DNA from: Streptomyces hawaiiensis
GTDB lineage: Bacteria; Actinomycetota; Actinomycetes; Streptomycetales; Streptomycetaceae
Length of the DNA: 64,000 nt
Assembly (NCBI RefSeq): GCF_004803895.1
Contig: NZ_CP021978.1
Location: 4,278,001-4,342,000 of the forward strand
Direction: 5' to 3'
Positions 1 through 9,675 of the stretch are shown here, piece by piece (the stretch's first letter is position 1; each line of letters begins with the position of its first letter). Made by a program: the position numbers and the translations under genes. Under the pieces are notes generated by a model that did not search any database, had not been told where the DNA came from, and saw only the letters and a program-made list of their open reading frames with translations.

Positions 1-2
1 TG

Positions 3-401
3 GTCGGACAGCACGAGATCGCCCAACAGGTGGGCCTGAGTGTGACCGACCTCACCTGCTTCGCCTACGTCATCGAGGCCGGCGAGAACCTCCCCACGGC
101 AGGCGACCTGGCGGCCCGCGTCCACGTCACCACCGGCGCGGTCACCGGCATCCTCAACCGCCTGGAGGGCGCCGGCTACATCACCCGCCGCCCCGACCCC
201 ACGGACCGTCGCCGCATCCGCGTAGCGGCCCAGCCCGACGCGGTCGCCCGCGTCCGGGAGGTCTACGAGCCGTACTACGCCCGCCTCACGCACCTCTTCG
301 CGGACTACTCCCCGGACGAGATCGCGGTCCTGCACGACTGGTTCACCCGCGCGAGCACGCTGGCAGCGACCTACCTGGAAGAGCACTGCCGACCCGACTG
401 A
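3..401 (+). CDS. MarR-family transcriptional regulator (5' end outside window)
   Basis: The frame is open from the first complete codon and has no convincing start or RBS inside the window, so this is the C-terminal part of a longer gene. The visible 132 residues contain a winged-helix region (a segment reading AGDLAARVHVTTGAVTGILNRLE, with the recognition helix in VTTGAVTGILNRL) and a wing with DPTDRRRIRV, the typical MarR signature. A C-terminal helix pair would form the dimer interface. MarR proteins bind operator palindromes as dimers and often respond to small phenolic ligands; the ligand and target here cannot be told from sequence. Family confidence is high, function unknown. Confidence 0.85.
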   Translation, partial: VGQHEIAQQVGLSVTDLTCFAYVIEAGENLPTAGDLAARVHVTTGAVTGILNRLEGAGYITRRPDPTDRRRIRVAAQPDAVARVREVYEPYYARLTHLFADYSPDEIAVLHDWFTRASTLAATYLEEHCRPD

Positions 402-458
402 GCACATCCGGCACGGAGCAGAACGACGACCGCACCCCGTTGCCGGAGTTGCGCGTGA

Positions 459-779
459 TCACCGAGGGTCCGCGACTGCGCCCAGGACAGCCACGACCTG
501 ATCTCGACCACGAAGTACGACACGCCCATCGAGCCGGGAAACATGACCCGCATATTCGCCCTGCGGGCTCGTCGCGCCGGACTCCGGGTCATCCCGCTCC
601 GGAATACCCGGCACACGTGCAGCTCGCTCCTGGTGGCGTTGAAGGTGCACCCGAAGGTGGCGCAGCGCATCCTCCGGCACTCGCAGATCGCCATGACGAT
701 GGAGGTCAACGCCGAAGCGAGTGAGGAGGTGTGCGCCGCGATCGGCCAGCTGTCCGACGCCATGGGCGGTACCGGCTGA
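459..779 (+). pseudogene. Decayed tyrosine recombinase (integrase), C-terminal remnant
   Basis: An open stretch of about 107 codons preceded by an in-frame stop at 456-458, with no start codon. It matches the catalytic C-terminus of actinomycete integrases: TTKYDTPIEPGN, then a box II-like NTRHTCSSLLVAL, then HPKVAQRILRHSQIAMTME. The R-H-x-x-R motif survives as RHTCS and the second histidine as RHSQ. The nucleophile tyrosine, normally just after TMEVY, appears as asparagine (TMEVN), so even the remnant is catalytically dead. It lies next to the 3' end of tRNA-Arg at 857-929, the classic attachment site for integrative elements. The rest of the element is not visible, so this is probably the scar of an old insertion. 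Confidence 0.8.
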
Positions 780-814
780 CACGGTTGCTGTACTTCACTT
801 CTGCACGGCACGAC

Positions 815-848
815 AAAGCCCCCTCCGGGATGATCCCGAGGGGGCTTT
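815..848. terminator. Bidirectional hairpin terminator
   Basis: Near-perfect inverted repeat: AAAGCCCCCTCC and its complement flank a short loop and end in CTTT. It lies 8 nt beyond the 3' end of the minus-strand tRNA-Arg gene and 36 nt after the integrase remnant, so it can terminate both. Confidence 0.7.
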
Positions 849-856
849 GACCTGTG

Positions 857-929
857 TGCACTCGGCAGGATTCGAACCTGCAACCTTCTGATCCGTAGTC
901 AGATGCTCTATCCGTTAAGCTACGAGTGC
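857..929 (-). tRNA. tRNA-Arg (ACG)
   Basis: A 73-nt cloverleaf on the minus strand. The 7-bp acceptor stem is GCACTCG/CGAGTGC with discriminator A. The anticodon stem TCTGA/TCAGA encloses loop CTACGGA, giving anticodon ACG, and the T-arm carries GGTTCGAATCC. The 3' CCA is not encoded. It reads CGN arginine codons (A34 is normally edited to inosine). The adjacent integrase remnant at 459-779 suggests the 3' end once served as an attachment site. Confidence 0.97.
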
Positions 930-1086
930 TTGTTCTGTTTTTTCGCCGCTCTCGGGCCTTCCGGCTCGCTCGCGGCGACAGGAAGAACATTACATGACTG
1001 CCGCCGCCATGTGAAATCCGTTAGCCGCACCCCTTGTGAGCTGCACAAACGGCACTTTCGGCTGCCCTGCCGGAGCGCAACGACAG

Positions 1087-1116
1087 CGAAGCCCCGGTCG
1101 GGTGACCGGGGCTTCG
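1087..1116. terminator. Hairpin terminator downstream of tRNA-Ser
   Basis: Inverted repeat CGAAGCCCCGGTC / GACCGGGGCTTCG with a 4-nt loop, 11 nt past the 3' end of the minus-strand tRNA-Ser. The stem is perfect and GC-rich but has only a weak T-run. Confidence 0.65.
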
Positions 1117-1126
1117 TGATCGAGTG

Positions 1127-1217
1127 CGGAGGCGGAGGGATTTGAACCCTCGATGGGATTGAAGTCCCAAACCGCATTAGCAGTGCGGCGCCATAGACCG
1201 GACTAGGCGACGCCTCC
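1127..1217 (-). tRNA. tRNA-Ser (GCT), first isodecoder
   Basis: A 91-nt type II tRNA. The acceptor stem is GGAGGCG/CGCCTCC with discriminator G, the anticodon stem CCGCA/TGCGG with loop CTGCTAA (anticodon GCT), followed by a long variable arm and T-arm GGTTCAAATCC. It decodes AGC/AGU serine codons. A second gene with the same anticodon but a very different body lies at 48130-48217. Confidence 0.96.
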
Positions 1218-1400
1218 AGCATCACTCCCGCGCGAGCGCGAGCGGTGCGTGCCGATGATGACACAGTCGAGCGTGCTGTCACCAATCGACCCCCACGGTA
1301 CTAGGCGGGGAGGGCGCGGAGCAAAGGCCTTGTCAGGGCCGTGTGGGCCCCGCTCGCGTGGCCGCGCGCAACATCCGGGGCCGCGTCGCGTTAGTCAGGC

Positions 1401-1919
1401 ATGTTGCGTGCCAATCCCCGGGCCACCGCCCGCCCCGTCCTGCGGCGCCTCCTCCTCGGTGCCGCCGCCTCCGTCGCCGCCGCAGGGTCGCTGACCGCGG
1501 TGCCCCCGGCCGCGTATGCCCAGGCCGATGGGACCGGCCTGCTGTTCCCGCTCAGGCCCGGCGACGGCCCGGACCGCGATCACCTCACCGTCACCGTGCG
1601 CAACGCCGGTGGCGGGGCCGACGGAACGTTCGAGCTGTACTGCGGCCCCGACGGCGGCAGCCACCCCGATCCGCGCGGCGCCTGTGCCGCCCTGGAGCGG
1701 GACACGCGGTGGGGGCAGGACGTCTTCGCGCCCGCCCCGGAAGGCGGCTTCTGCACCATGCAGTACGGCGGCCCCGCCACCGCGCACGTCACCGGCACCT
1801 GGGCCGGACGGCCCGTCGACGCCACGTACGACCGCCGTGACGGCTGCCAGATCTCCCGCTGGGACCGGCTCGTGCCGCTCCTGCCGGGCGTGGGGGGCGA
1901 GCGGGGCGTCAAGGCCTGA
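1401..1919 (+). CDS. Secreted subtilisin inhibitor-like (SSI) protease inhibitor
   Basis: A 172-residue precursor. The N-terminus has several arginines (PVLRRLLLG) and a hydrophobic Ala-rich stretch ending in AYAQA, a typical Sec signal with predicted cleavage near residue 40. The mature part matches the SSI family: four cysteines in two pairs (YCGP..GACAAL and FCTMQY..DGCQIS), TVTVRNAGGG near the start, and a WDRL tail. By alignment with SSI (CPMVY) the reactive-site P1 residue is the Met of CTMQY, so a subtilisin-like target is expected. Such inhibitors are abundant in Streptomyces culture fluid and control extracellular proteases during development. No strong RBS precedes the ATG, so a nearby alternative start is possible. 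Confidence 0.93.
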   Translation: MLRANPRATARPVLRRLLLGAAASVAAAGSLTAVPPAAYAQADGTGLLFPLRPGDGPDRDHLTVTVRNAGGGADGTFELYCGPDGGSHPDPRGACAALERDTRWGQDVFAPAPEGGFCTMQYGGPATAHVTGTWAGRPVDATYDRRDGCQISRWDRLVPLLPGVGGERGVKA

Positions 1920-2254
1920 GCCGGCCGTCGGGGCGTCGAACCTCCGGCCGGCGTCCCGCGTCCCACCACCCATTTGCGCCACTCTCCGTCCCCATCACGC
2001 CAGCCCGGCCGAAACGTACAGAAACGCCGTCCTCGTAAAGGTCCCGCGAAGGTCCCGCGATGTCGTCGCAGGAGGGCGGGCGTTTGCGGTTACTCGGTCG
2101 TCAGTTCGGGGTCACTTCCTCGTGCGACCTCGCTCTCATCCGGCGTCGCGAGCGCAACCGCAGCCCTTAGACTCCCTCGCGTGACACGCTGCGGGACGGT
2201 TGGCAAGATGGCCCGAGCGGTCGGCAAGGTGCGGTAACAGGGAGGAAGCGTCTC
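1920..2254. other. Intergenic region upstream of the large PAS protein
   Basis: About 335 nt with no supportable gene. It must hold the promoter of the 2255 gene. Two similar blocks, cggttggcaagatggc and cggtcggcaaggtgcgg, occur about 20 nt apart just before the RBS GGGAGGAAG (2241-2249), perhaps a duplicated regulatory site. No clear sigma-HrdB hexamers stood out. Confidence 0.4.
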
Positions 2255-5200
2255 GTGAGCAGCAGGCCATCCCGAGGCGCTGCTCGCCTCGCAGCCATAC
2301 TGGACGCGCTTCCCGACGCGTTGGTGCTGGTCAACGCCAACGGCACGGTCGTCAACGCCAACACCATCGCCCTGGAGGCCTTCGAGACTCCGGGGACCGC
2401 TCTGGTGGGGCGCGGGCTGCTCGATCTGCTGCCGCAGTTCGACTCCAAGCTCATCCCCGGCTCCATGCGGCGGCCGGAGCACCTCGATCCGCACGCCCGG
2501 ACCAAGCCGACCCGGATGATCGCGCGCAGGACGGACGGAACAGAGTTCCCCGTCGAGGTCACCAGTGCGAATCTCGAGAACGGGCAGCAGGCCTACGACG
2601 GGTACGGGTACAGCGGTGACGAGCTGCTCATGCTCGTCGTGAGGGACCTGACCGGGACCGTCGACACCGAGGCCGAGCTCGCGCGTTCGCAACGGCAGAC
2701 CGAGATGATTCTGCGGGCCGCCGCCGAGGGTGTCGTGGGGACCGACACCGACGGGCGGATCGTCCTCGTCAATCCGGCCGCCGCTCAGATACTGGGATTC
2801 CGGGCCAGCGATCTCGGCGGGCGCGAACTGCACGACCTCGTGCTGCACTCGCGCGCCGACGGCTCGCCCTTCCCGTACGAGGAGTCGCCGCTCGCCGACA
2901 CCCTGCGCTCCGGGCGCAAGCACCGGGTGCGCGGGCAGGTGCTGTACGCCAAGGACGGCGGCAAGGTGCCGGTCGATCTGACGACCGCGCCCGTGCGCGA
3001 CGGCGACCAGCTCGTCGGCGCCGTGCTGACCTTCACCGACCGGCGTCCGTACGACGCCGTCGTCGAGGAGAAGGAGGCGGCGGAGAAGCGCCACGCCGAG
3101 GAGCTGGAGCGGGTCGCCGAGGAGCATGCCTCCGAGCTCACCGCGTTGCGCCAGCGGCACGTCACCGAGGTGGAGGAGCTGACCGAGCGGCACGCCGAGG
3201 AACTCGCCGCGAACGAGGATCGGTACGCCGCGCTCGGGGAGCGGGAGAAGGACCGGTTCGAGGCGCTCGCCGCCCGGCACGAGCAGTTGCTGACCCTGCT
3301 CGGCCGGTCGCTGCGCGGGCCGCTGGAGGAGCTGCGCCGCGAGCTGGCCGCGCTGGCCGCCGACGACGCCGGGCAGCTGTGGCCCGAGGCCAACCAGGTG
3401 CTGCACCACCTGTCGGCCGGCTATTCGCGCATCACGACGCTGATCGACAACGTCCTCGGGTACCAGCGGCTCGACACCGGCAGTGAGAGCGTCTCCCGTA
3501 CGAAGGTGATGCTGGACGCCGTCGTCGCCGCCGGGGTCGACGGGGCCGTCGAGCTGATCGGGCCCGGGCGGGTGCAGTTCGCCGTGCACGCGCCGCCCAT
3601 CGAGGCCGAGGTCGATCCCCGGCTGCTGGCGACCGCCCTCGCGCATCTCGTCGCCGACGTGGCGGGGGTCGACGCGACCGGCAACACGCCCGTGTCGGCG
3701 GGCGGCTATCTGGACAACACCGTCGTGGTGGCTGCGGCGCAGCGCGGCGAGGTCGTACGCATCGAGGTGCGTGGGCCGTACGCCGGTGGCGACACCGTGC
3801 ACGAGCCCATCGTGCGCGGGATCGTCCGGGCCCACGGCGGTGTGCTGCAGACGCATGACGTGCCGGGGATGAGTGGGAGCGCGTACGTCCTGGAGGTGCC
3901 GATCGGGGGCGGGGCCGGGGCTGTCGCCGCCCAGCCGGTGGACGAGTCCGCCGCGCTCGCTGTCGTCGACCCCACCGAGCAGATTTCCGGTGGGGGGCGG
4001 CGCCGGGCGCGGCGGGCCACCACCGATGCCTTCCTGGACGGGGAGGTTCCGGGTGGTGAGGGCGACGGGGCCGGTGGTCCCGGAGCCGACGGGGCCGTGC
4101 CCACCGGGCGGCGCAGGCGCCGGGCCGCGGGGGAGCAGGCCGCCCTTCCGGCGCAGGCGTCCGGTGAGGGCGGCGCGTCGGGCGGTACCGGGCGGCGGCG
4201 GCGTGCGGCCGAGAACGCCGGTGAGGGTGCGGGTGCCGTCGGCAGTGCGGTCCAGGGCGTCGCCGAGGGGGCCGTGATGACGGCCGCCGAGCATGCGGCG
4301 GGGGCCGCCGCCTCCAACACGGGGCTGGGCGGGACCGTGCCGCCGCAGGGTGTGCCCGCGCCCTCCGGGCAGCGGGCCAGGAGTGAAGCCGGTGAGCAGG
4401 CCGCGCTGCCGCCGGCGCTGCCCGCGCCGTCGTCCGGCGGTGCGGCCGCCGGTACGGCCGAGGAGGCTCAGGGGCAGGCTCAGCAGCCGAGCGGGCGGCG
4501 GCGGCGTGCGCTGGCCGCCGCCAACGAGCGGGCTGCCGCCGCGCAGGAGGCGGCCGGGCCGCGTCCGGTGTTCGCCCTGCCGCCGGCCGAGGCCGATCAG
4601 ACACCGGCCCCGGCCCCGGCCCCGATCCCGGTCCCGGCACCGGCACCGGTTCACCAGGAGGCTCCGGCCGAGCAGGGGCAGCAGGTCGCCGGAGGCCCCG
4701 CGGGGACGCCGGGTGTGGTGCCCGCTCAGGGGCAGGTACCGGCTCAGGGGCAGGTACCGGTTCAAGGACAGGTACCGGTTCAAGGACAGATGCCCGTTCA
4801 AGGGCAGGGGGCCGTGGCGGTCCCCGGTGTGGCTGCCGCCGGTGACGGGGCGGTCGAGGAGGGGCGCCATGACGCCGTTCCGCACGACCAGTCCGCCGAT
4901 CACACCCCGCCGCAGCCGCATCCGACCAGCGCGCCGACCGGCCGTCGGCGACGGGCCGTAGCTGCGCCGCAGCCGGCCGAGGGGGCCGGGACGCAGGTGC
5001 CTGGGAGTGCCGACCAGGTGGGTCCGGTGCCTGCGGGCCCGGTGCCTGCGAGTGCCCTGCCCGGGGATTCCGTGCCCGCGGGTGCCGTGCCCGCGGGTGC
5101 CGTGCCCGCGGGTGCCGTGCCCGCGGGTGCCGTGCCCGCGGGTGCCGCACCGGCAGGTGACACGCCGGCAGGTGACACGCCGGCAGGTGACACGCCGGCA

Positions 5201-7114
5201 GGTCCCGTACCTGCGGGTTCTGTACCGGCCGCTTCCGTACCCGCCGGTCCGGCTCAGGGTGTTCCCGCGCAGCAGGACGCCACCGGTCAGACCCCGCTGG
5301 GGCAGGCCGGGCCCGACCAGGGCGCTCCCGTCCAGGCCGGTGTCGCCGCTTCCCCCGTCGCGCCGGGTACGGCCGTGCCGCCGCAGGGGAACGTCCCCCA
5401 CCTGAACGCTCCGCAGGGCACCCAGCCGCAGGGCGTCGCCGTACCGCCGCAGGGCGTGTCCGTCCCCGCTCAGGGCGGACTCGGGCAGAGTGTGCAGGCG
5501 GCCCTGCCGGGGCAGGTACTCCATCCCCCGGCCCCGGCCCAGCCCCTGCCGCGGCAGGGCGTCGCCTCAACGGGTCAGCACACGTCCGCCGGCCGGCCGC
5601 TCCCCGCGGAGGCCGCTCCCGGGCAGGGCACCCCGCCCCGGGGCACGCCCGGACAGCAACCTGGTGCCCAGCCCTGGCCCGCCGCCGACGCCACGTCGGG
5701 GGCCGGTGTGGCGCATCCCGCGCCCCCGAACGGCACGGCAACCCGGAGCCCGCAGAACACCCCCGCCCCGGGCACCCAGCCGCCGCCGGCAGGCACGCCG
5801 CGGGCGGCTCAGCCGCTGCCGGCGGAGACCGCGGCGCCCGTCGACCCGAACTCGACGCAGGGGCGGGCGATCAGCGTGCGGACGCTGGGCCAGGGCGTGC
5901 CGTTCAACCGGCAGGCGGCCCAGGTCCAGCAGCCGTCGGCCGTGCCCCTGTCGCCGTCCGCCCCGCAGCAGACGGCGACGCCTCCCCCGCACCAGCCGGG
6001 CGGATCGGGCCGGCGCCGCAAGCTCGGCACGCCGCCCGACCCGGCGACGCGTACGGACCAGGTGGCCCGCCCCGAGCAGGGGCAGCCGCGTCCGGCGGAG
6101 CAGGCGCCCCGCCCTGAGCAGGCCGCACGGCCGCATCCGACGGCCGAGCACACGCCGCCGCCGGTCGCCGCGCAGGTGCCCTCCTCGGCCGGCGCCCCCG
6201 TCCCGTCGCAGCCGTCCCTCGCCGGTCAGTCGCGCCTCGCGCAGATGACCGAGGGCGGCGGACGGTCGTACGCCATAGGCGCACCGGACGAGAACGCCGC
6301 AGAGGGGCCGGAGCCGCTGGACGGGCCGGGCGGGGCCGTCGAGGTGGCCGATCCGCCGCGGCCGCAGCCGATGGACGACGAGCTGCCGCCCGAGCCGCTG
6401 GACAACCCGCGGCGGCTGCTGGTGTGGCCGGCGCCGGACGTCAGCACGCAGCAGGCGCTGAGCGACCGCGGCTACCGGCCGGTGATCGTGAACTCGCGCG
6501 AGGAGGTCGACGCGCAGATCGCGGCCTTCCCCGCCGCGCTGTTCGTCGACCCGCTGACCGGGCCGATCACGCGTACGGCACTGCAGTCGCTGCGGCAGGC
6601 CGCCGTGGCCGCCGAGGTGCCCGTCCTCGTCACGGCCGGGCTCGGGCAGGCCTCGCGGGACGCGGCGTACGGCGCCGATCCTGCCGTGCTGCTGAAGGCG
6701 CTGGCGCCGCGCGACAGCGAGCAGCACCCGCCGCGGGTCCTGCTGATCGAGGAGCACGCGGAGATCGCGCTGGCGCTGACGGCGGCCCTGGAGCGGCGCG
6801 GCATGCAGGTCGCGCGGGCCGCCAGCGACGCGGACGCGGTGACGCTGGCGGGACAGTTCCGGCCGAACCTGGTCGTGATGGACCTGCTGCAGGTGCACCG
6901 GCGGCAGGAGGGGTTCGCCGGGATCGTCGACTGGCTGCGGGCGAACGGGCAGCTCAACCGCACCCCGCTCGTCGTCTACACCGCCGCCGTCGATCAGGCC
7001 GACCTGCCGCGGCTGGCCTCCGGAGAAACGGTGCTCTTCCTCGCGGAGCGGTCCACCAGCTCCGAGGTGCAGTCCAGGATCGTCGAGCTGCTCAGCCGGA
7101 TCGGCACCAACTAG
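2255..7114 (+). CDS. Giant PAS-domain protein with degenerate kinase core, long disordered linker and two receiver-like domains
   Basis: 1619 residues. PAS 1 (about 12-135) and PAS 2 (about 147-265) are followed by a charged coiled coil (270-350) and a helix where a HisKA phospho-histidine motif would be expected. There the sequence reads RSLRGPLEEL, with no histidine. The following HATPase-like part (about 400-550) lacks a recognisable N box and DxGxG box. Residues about 560-1370 are low-complexity Pro/Ala/Gly/Gln with several RRRRR-type basic patches and tandem repeats. The C-terminus holds two receiver-like folds (1386-1485, 1494-1619). The second keeps an Asp (VVMDLL, about 1543) and Thr (VVYTA), but the lysine position reads FLAERS. 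Start is GTG with RBS GGGAGGAAG. It looks like a signalling scaffold or pseudo-hybrid kinase; no cognate regulator is adjacent. Confidence 0.85.
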   Translation: MSSRPSRGAARLAAILDALPDALVLVNANGTVVNANTIALEAFETPGTALVGRGLLDLLPQFDSKLIPGSMRRPEHLDPHARTKPTRMIARRTDGTEFPVEVTSANLENGQQAYDGYGYSGDELLMLVVRDLTGTVDTEAELARSQRQTEMILRAAAEGVVGTDTDGRIVLVNPAAAQILGFRASDLGGRELHDLVLHSRADGSPFPYEESPLADTLRSGRKHRVRGQVLYAKDGGKVPVDLTTAPVRDGDQLVGAVLTFTDRRPYDAVVEEKEAAEKRHAEELERVAEEHASELTALRQRHVTEVEELTERHAEELAANEDRYAALGEREKDRFEALAARHEQLLTLLGRSLRGPLEELRRELAALAADDAGQLWPEANQVLHHLSAGYSRITTLIDNVLGYQRLDTGSESVSRTKVMLDAVVAAGVDGAVELIGPGRVQFAVHAPPIEAEVDPRLLATALAHLVADVAGVDATGNTPVSAGGYLDNTVVVAAAQRGEVVRIEVRGPYAGGDTVHEPIVRGIVRAHGGVLQTHDVPGMSGSAYVLEVPIGGGAGAVAAQPVDESAALAVVDPTEQISGGGRRRARRATTDAFLDGEVPGGEGDGAGGPGADGAVPTGRRRRRAAGEQAALPAQASGEGGASGGTGRRRRAAENAGEGAGAVGSAVQGVAEGAVMTAAEHAAGAAASNTGLGGTVPPQGVPAPSGQRARSEAGEQAALPPALPAPSSGGAAAGTAEEAQGQAQQPSGRRRRALAAANERAAAAQEAAGPRPVFALPPAEADQTPAPAPAPIPVPAPAPVHQEAPAEQGQQVAGGPAGTPGVVPAQGQVPAQGQVPVQGQVPVQGQMPVQGQGAVAVPGVAAAGDGAVEEGRHDAVPHDQSADHTPPQPHPTSAPTGRRRRAVAAPQPAEGAGTQVPGSADQVGPVPAGPVPASALPGDSVPAGAVPAGAVPAGAVPAGAVPAGAAPAGDTPAGDTPAGDTPAGPVPAGSVPAASVPAGPAQGVPAQQDATGQTPLGQAGPDQGAPVQAGVAASPVAPGTAVPPQGNVPHLNAPQGTQPQGVAVPPQGVSVPAQGGLGQSVQAALPGQVLHPPAPAQPLPRQGVASTGQHTSAGRPLPAEAAPGQGTPPRGTPGQQPGAQPWPAADATSGAGVAHPAPPNGTATRSPQNTPAPGTQPPPAGTPRAAQPLPAETAAPVDPNSTQGRAISVRTLGQGVPFNRQAAQVQQPSAVPLSPSAPQQTATPPPHQPGGSGRRRKLGTPPDPATRTDQVARPEQGQPRPAEQAPRPEQAARPHPTAEHTPPPVAAQVPSSAGAPVPSQPSLAGQSRLAQMTEGGGRSYAIGAPDENAAEGPEPLDGPGGAVEVADPPRPQPMDDELPPEPLDNPRRLLVWPAPDVSTQQALSDRGYRPVIVNSREEVDAQIAAFPAALFVDPLTGPITRTALQSLRQAAVAAEVPVLVTAGLGQASRDAAYGADPAVLLKALAPRDSEQHPPRVLLIEEHAEIALALTAALERRGMQVARAASDADAVTLAGQFRPNLVVMDLLQVHRRQEGFAGIVDWLRANGQLNRTPLVVYTAAVDQADLPRLASGETVLFLAERSTSSEVQSRIVELLSRIGTN
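4718..4807 (+). repeat. 18-bp in-frame tandem repeat (five units)
   Basis: Five consecutive units encode V/M-P-A/V-Q-G-Q inside the disordered linker of the large PAS protein. Units 3 and 4 are identical at the DNA level (GTACCGGTTCAAGGACAG), implying recent slippage or duplication. Confidence 0.85.
5072..5206 (+). repeat. 15-bp in-frame tandem repeat (nine units in two blocks)
   Basis: Five identical copies of GTGCCCGCGGGTGCC (VPAGA) from 5072 to 5146, then one hybrid unit and three copies of a related unit ACGCCGGCAGGTGAC/CCC (TPAGD/P). The exact identity of adjacent units shows a length-variable minisatellite in the linker of the PAS protein. Confidence 0.9.
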
Positions 7115-7132
7115 CCGGCTCCGAGGAGCAGT

Positions 7133-7164
7133 CCGGGGCCCCCGGCCGCAGCCAGGGGCCCCGG
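7133..7164. terminator. Bidirectional terminator between convergent genes
   Basis: Perfect 10-bp stem CCGGGGCCCC / GGGGCCCCGG around a 12-nt loop, placed between the stop of the PAS protein gene (7114) and the stop of the convergent acyl-CoA synthetase gene (7176). There is no U-tract, as is usual for Streptomyces. Confidence 0.7.
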
Positions 7165-7175
7165 GGCTCGGCCGG

Positions 7176-8834
<1,659 letters not shown>

Positions 8835-8892
8835 GGCGTCCTCCCGGGGCGACATTGCCTACGCGGTGGTAAAGGTTGCGCTGATTCTGCGC

Positions 8893-8910
8893 ACATACCG
8901 CGTGGTATGT
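8893..8910. promoter_or_regulatory. Operator-like palindrome upstream of the acyl-CoA ligase gene
   Basis: ACATACC-gcgt-GGTATGT, seven-base perfect arms with a 4-nt spacer, about 60 nt upstream of the GTG start at 8834. Size and symmetry fit a TetR-type dimer site. No regulator gene is adjacent, so the binding protein is unknown. Confidence 0.45.
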
Positions 8911-8981
8911 CACTAGGACAGGGCGATCGATCACATCACGCCATGCCGGAGGAACAGCTCACAGCCGGGCGGCGCGGCGCC

Positions 8982-9542
8982 TCAACTACGGACAAGCCCC
9001 AGCTCAGCGTCCTCGCGGAGCTTGCCGAGCGCCCGGGAGACGGCCGACTTCACCGTGCCCACCGAGACGCCGAGCACCTCGGCCGTCTGGACCTCACTGA
9101 GGTCCTCGTAATACCTGAGGACTACCATCGCCCGCTGCCGGGCGGGCAGCCGCATGATCGCCCGCCACATCGCGTCGCGCAGTGCCTGTTGCTCGGCCGG
9201 GTCGTCGCCGCCGGACACCGGGTCCGGCTCGGGCAGCTCGTCGCAGGCGAACTCGTCAACCTTACGCTTGCGCCACTGGGAGGTCCGGGTGTTCAGCAGC
9301 GCCCGGCGGACATAGCCGTCGAGGGCCCGGTGGTCCTCGATGCGCTCCCAGGCGACGTACGTCTTGGTGAGGGCGGTCTGCAGCAGGTCCTCCGCGTCGC
9401 TCGGGTTGCCGGTGAGCGAGCGGGCGGTACGCAGCAGCACCGGCTGGCGGGCCCTGACGTACGAGGAGAAGGACGGGTACGGAAGGGTCTGCGCCGCTGG
9501 TCCGGCCGCCTTCGAAGCGCTCGTGCAGACGAGTGTGGTCAT
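8982..9542 (-). CDS. SigE-family ECF RNA polymerase sigma factor
   Basis: 186 residues. Region 2 spans about 25-95 (SSYVRARQPVLLRTARSLTG, DAEDLLQTALTKTYVAWERI, then YVRRALLNTRTSQWRKRK). Region 4 spans about 125-180 (LPARQRAMVVLRYYEDLSEVQTAEVLGVSVGTVKSAVSRALGKLR), with its helix-turn-helix in VQTAEVLGVSVGTVKSAVSRA. This is the actinobacterial group of short sigma factors that often lack a neighbouring anti-sigma gene, and none is present here. The target promoter cannot be deduced. It may be transcribed with the acyl-CoA ligase gene 147 nt downstream, but that gap has its own palindrome. Confidence 0.93.
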   Translation of the reverse strand: MTTLVCTSASKAAGPAAQTLPYPSFSSYVRARQPVLLRTARSLTGNPSDAEDLLQTALTKTYVAWERIEDHRALDGYVRRALLNTRTSQWRKRKVDEFACDELPEPDPVSGGDDPAEQQALRDAMWRAIMRLPARQRAMVVLRYYEDLSEVQTAEVLGVSVGTVKSAVSRALGKLREDAELGLVRS

Positions 9543-9675
9543 GGCTCAACGCTATGAGCGAGGGCACGGCGAGCGGATCGGCCGCAGGTCCCGAAGCGGT
9601 GTCCCCCTCAGGTTGTAGGGGTGGGGGTGACTGCACCTCCTGTAGGTGGAGCGGCGGGTCCGGGGTACTGCGGGT

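Noticed and set aside
371..883. Long minus-strand frame across the integrase remnant and terminator
   Set aside because: It is the shadow of a high-GC region, covers a terminator hairpin and has no family resemblance.
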